Shown: piece after piece, positions 43,869 through 46,667 of the stretch
How positions within the stretch are numbered: position 1 is the stretch's first letter
Layout: every line of letters starts with the position of its first letter
Assembly (NCBI GenBank): GCA_964454975.1
Contig: CAYVVD010000025.1
Location: 1 to 46,667, forward strand
Length of the DNA stretch: 46,667 bases
Direction of reading: 5' to 3'
DNA from: CAYVVD01 sp964454975
GTDB lineage: Bacteria; Bacteroidota; Ignavibacteria; Kapaibacteriales; UBA2268
Notes under the pieces: generated by a model
What the model saw: the letters and a program-made list of their open reading frames with translations, nothing else
Database searches by the model: none
Told to the model about the DNA's origin: nothing
Translations under genes and position numbers: made by a program

Positions 43869-46589
43869 ATGGGTATTCTTTCAAATATACCCATTAGGTT
43901 CAAACTGATTATCCTCTTTGCTACTCTTGCGCTTTTCTGTTCTGCAATTGGATTGTCTATATTCAGCTTTAATGAAAATCAAAGGCTTAAGAAAAAGCAG
44001 GAATCTGACTTAAAACACCATAGTATTGTTATCGGCGACTTAATCGCACCGCTGCTAAATTCAGAAAACAGGACGATGGCTGAAGAAATCCTCAATGATT
44101 GTAAGATTATCCCGGAAATATGCTATGCTGCGCTAATTGATAATCAAGGTAAGTTATTTGCTGATTATTCTAAGGAGAAATCCCCAGGCTGCAATCCTGC
44201 AATAATTGAAGAATTGCCAAGAGATGAAGAGGTTTTCAGGGAAATCAGCCATAAGATGTTTTATTCGCAAACTGTTAAGTACAAGGGGAATATTACCGGA
44301 CGGATAGTAATTGTTGCAGAACCCACAGGTTTAAATATTATCGAAGATTACCTGCCTGAGATTATTGAATTATTGTTTTTCATATTATTCATATCTGTTG
44401 TATTGGCATATTGGGTGCAGAAGCTGGTAACTAATCCAGTTATGCAGCTTATGAAAGTCACAAGCGATGTTATTGAAAGCAACGATTATTCAGTAAGGGT
44501 TTCTGAAGGCAGCGAAGATGAGCTTGGAAAGCTAAAGAAAAACTTCAACAAGATGCTCAGTATCATTGAACTCTATCGTGAGAAATTTGAACACACGCTT
44601 GAGGAAGTAACAACAAGCGAAGAACGTAACCGGCTCTTGCTTGATTCTTCGCCTATTCCATACTTTACGATTATTAATAATCACATTGTGTACGCAAACA
44701 ATGCTGCTGTATTTCTGTTGGGAATGGGAAATGACGAAATTATCAACACAGTGCAGATTGATGATGTATTCAGGTTTCCATCTGATAATGACAAACACGA
44801 ACTGCTCAACCCGCCCATAAACGGTTTCTGTAAAATTAATGATGCAAAAGCAGTTAACAAGCTCAACGGGAAGGAAATTGAAGTAGAGATTACATCTGTA
44901 AAAGTATTAATAAAAGAGAATACTTCTGTGTTCTTAATGTGCCTGGACGTAAGTAAACGAAAGGAATACGAAAGGCATCTGCTTGCAATGAATACAGAGC
45001 TTGAGGAGCGCGTCCGCAAGCGTACAAATGAGCTGTTGAACTTACTCGAAGAGCTTCGAATAAAAAACACTCTGATGGAAATGTCTGAGGCTGACCTTCG
45101 CGCTTCACGTGACGAAGCAATGCAGGCCAACCACATTAAAAGCCAGTTCATTGCCAATATCTCGCACGAAATCCGTACCCCGATGAATGTTATTATTGGC
45201 TACAGCGAGCTGCTTTATAAAAAATCTGAAGATGACGAAAAAAGGCGTATCCTCAACTCGATTATAAGCAATTGCAATACGCTGCTTTCAATTATCAATG
45301 ATTTACTCGATATATCCAAAATTGAGGCCGGGAAGCTGGAAATTAATCCAACACGTGTGGATATAACCCGGGTTTTCTTCGAAGTGAAAGACATGTTCGA
45401 ATCCGGCTGGAAAGCAAAGGGGCTACGCTTTATTATTGACTTCCCCGAGGACATGCCGGCTGCATTTTTAATTGACGAAACCAGGCTTCGCCAGGTGCTT
45501 TACAACCTCGTTAGCAACGCAATCAAGTTTACCCACAAAGGCTTTATCCGCCTTTCGGCAGGGTTTAACCATACTTCCGACAATAAGGTGTCTGTTTTCA
45601 TCGAGGTGGAGGACAGCGGCATCGGAATATCGCAGAAGAACATAAAAACAATTTTCGATGCATTTGCACAGGAGCGCTGGCACAATAATACTGAGCGTGT
45701 AGGTACCGGCCTTGGGCTTACAATCACCCGCAGGCTCATTGAGTCCATGAAAGGCAGGATTGAAGTGGAAAGCCGCGTTGGGCTCGGCTCCAAATTCAGC
45801 ATTCGCTTCCGCGGCCTGGAAACATTCGATCGAGAGGATCACTCCCGCGATGATAGTTGGAACTACGATGAATTCAAAATCAGCGATTGCAGGGCGCTCG
45901 TTGTAGACGACCTCGAATCAAACAGGCAAATCCTTAAGGAGAAGCTGGAATCGCTTGGTGTTGAAGTGCACGAAGCGGCAGGCGCTGAGGATACTATAAT
46001 CCGGCTCGATGATAATAGCTTCGACATTATATTCATTGACCTCGTGATACCGGGCATGGACGGCTCCGAAATCGCCGACCTCATACTCGAGCGCGTGGAC
46101 TACAACAAATGCCCACTCGTTGCCTATACAGCCTCCCACGACAAATACAAAATCAATAAGGAGCTTTTCAACGACCTGCTTGCAAAACCCATCCGTACTG
46201 CGGACGTTGTTGGCATACTCCAAAAATACTTACCTGACAAATTCACAACAGAAGAAGGGCAACCGGCACCCGAAGAGGAAGCAGATTTCATCCGTGATGA
46301 GCAATTCGATTCTAAGAGCCTGCAATGGCTCCTTGGCTCCATCACCGAAGAGATGCTCGGCGATGCTGCCTACATGGTTGACACATTCATAATAGACGAC
46401 ATAAAGGAATTCCTCGATGAGCTAACGCTGATGGAGCAGCGCTACGGAATCAAAATCTTCTCCGACTACGTAAAGCGCTTCCGCACATCAGTGGATAAAT
46501 TCGACATCCCGGCGATAAAGAAAGTCCTGAAGGGATTGCCGCGTCTCCGTAGCGAGCTTGAGGAAATGGCAGCCGGCGCAAAGGAGTGA
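43869..46589 (+). CDS. Membrane hybrid histidine kinase (HAMP-PAS-HisKA-HATPase-REC)
   Basis: I choose the ATG at 43869 (906 residues); the frame opens at a TTG at 43848. There is a membrane helix near 11-32, an extracytoplasmic sensor region to about 165, and a second helix (about 167-187). HAMP follows (about 190-240), then a PAS domain (about 255-375) and a coiled coil. HisKA has its acceptor in FIANISHEIRTPMNVIIG, and HATPase has LVSNAIKFTH, DSGIGIS and GTGLGLTI. The receiver has ALVVDDLESNRQ, the acceptor Asp in IDLVIPGMDG and Lys in LAKPI. A helical C-terminal tail of about 90 residues lacks an obvious Hpt histidine motif. Base composition becomes visibly more GC-rich in the last 1.5 kb. 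A phosphorelay to the upstream LuxR regulator is likely. Confidence 0.9.
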   Translation: MGILSNIPIRFKLIILFATLALFCSAIGLSIFSFNENQRLKKKQESDLKHHSIVIGDLIAPLLNSENRTMAEEILNDCKIIPEICYAALIDNQGKLFADYSKEKSPGCNPAIIEELPRDEEVFREISHKMFYSQTVKYKGNITGRIVIVAEPTGLNIIEDYLPEIIELLFFILFISVVLAYWVQKLVTNPVMQLMKVTSDVIESNDYSVRVSEGSEDELGKLKKNFNKMLSIIELYREKFEHTLEEVTTSEERNRLLLDSSPIPYFTIINNHIVYANNAAVFLLGMGNDEIINTVQIDDVFRFPSDNDKHELLNPPINGFCKINDAKAVNKLNGKEIEVEITSVKVLIKENTSVFLMCLDVSKRKEYERHLLAMNTELEERVRKRTNELLNLLEELRIKNTLMEMSEADLRASRDEAMQANHIKSQFIANISHEIRTPMNVIIGYSELLYKKSEDDEKRRILNSIISNCNTLLSIINDLLDISKIEAGKLEINPTRVDITRVFFEVKDMFESGWKAKGLRFIIDFPEDMPAAFLIDETRLRQVLYNLVSNAIKFTHKGFIRLSAGFNHTSDNKVSVFIEVEDSGIGISQKNIKTIFDAFAQERWHNNTERVGTGLGLTITRRLIESMKGRIEVESRVGLGSKFSIRFRGLETFDREDHSRDDSWNYDEFKISDCRALVVDDLESNRQILKEKLESLGVEVHEAAGAEDTIIRLDDNSFDIIFIDLVIPGMDGSEIADLILERVDYNKCPLVAYTASHDKYKINKELFNDLLAKPIRTADVVGILQKYLPDKFTTEEGQPAPEEEADFIRDEQFDSKSLQWLLGSITEEMLGDAAYMVDTFIIDDIKEFLDELTLMEQRYGIKIFSDYVKRFRTSVDKFDIPAIKKVLKGLPRLRSELEEMAAGAKE

Positions 46590-46596
46590 TGAAAAA

Positions 46597-46667
46597 AGTG
46601 TCATGCCTGCGAAAGCAGGTAATTCCAAACAGTGTCATGCCTGCGGAAGCAGGTAATTCCAAACAGT
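46597..46667. repeat. 34-base palindromic tandem repeat at the window end
   Basis: Two 34-base units (46597-46630, 46631-46664) differ at one base, and a third begins with the last three bases. Each contains the hairpin CCTGC-GAAA/GGAA-GCAGG within TCATGCCTGC...GCAGG. This type of intergenic palindrome is common in many genomes and a natural place for an assembly to break. The first stem could also help end the hybrid kinase transcript. Confidence 0.8.

Noticed and set aside
46450..46662. Minus-strand reading frame across the terminal repeat, containing PASAGMT-like text
   Set aside because: It is a translation of the palindromic repeat running antisense into the hybrid kinase gene, not a protein.
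46597..46667. CRISPR array
   Set aside because: The units are directly tandem with no unique spacers and only two full copies exist.

Overview
The window looks like one contig from an AT-rich genome of the Bacteroidota/FCB group. At least four predicted secreted proteins carry a C-terminal type IX secretion (T9SS) sorting domain and a fifth has a sorting-like tail. There is a TonB-dependent receptor with a carboxypeptidase-like N-terminal domain, Bacteroidota-style TPR sensor kinases, and a carotenoid operon with Cru-type tailoring genes best known from green sulfur bacteria and relatives. I cannot place the organism below phylum from sequence alone. Both ends look like assembly edges: the left end appears to be a chimeric join inside rpsT, and the right end stops inside a short palindromic tandem repeat.

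Layout. 1-1.0 kb: rpsT (minus) cut at the edge, then a decayed SAM methyltransferase. 1.1-3.4 kb: a secreted Omp28/thioredoxin-fold protein followed by a clear terminator. 3.5-11.4 kb: a tightly packed eight-gene carotenoid operon (TPR protein, crtD-like, crtI-like, polyprenyl diphosphate synthase, crtB, acyltransferase, glycosyltransferase, CruF-like hydratase), converging on a signal-peptidase-like gene that lacks the catalytic lysine. 12.6-30 kb: surface and secreted functions: a TonB receptor paired with a secreted kelch propeller, a secreted endonuclease I, a 1975-residue multidomain adhesin-like protein, a 1289-residue multidomain secreted protein, and a lipoprotein 5'-nucleotidase. 30.1-31.9 kb: a TPR sensor kinase, then a 450-base gap holding what may be the remnant of a secreted-protein gene.

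32.4-42.6 kb (all minus strand) is the most interesting block. Reading in the direction of transcription: an HdrD/DsrK/HmcF-like iron-sulfur oxidoreductase, a NarI/DsrM/HmcE-like cytochrome b, a four-cluster ferredoxin subunit, and an NrfD/HybB-type quinone-binding membrane subunit fused to a periplasmic hexaheme cytochrome c. These form an Hmc/DsrMKJOP-type transmembrane redox complex. They are followed by a triple-PAS sensor kinase with cysteine motifs in two PAS domains, two output-less receiver proteins, a GC-rich hairpin, a small regulatory-type protein, an HDOD protein and a soluble sensor kinase. The arrangement suggests that redox state at the complex is sensed and relayed without a dedicated DNA-binding output. 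43.1-46.6 kb (plus) holds a LuxR-type response regulator and a membrane hybrid kinase.

Functions are assigned by recognised motifs and family resemblance only; no database search was possible.
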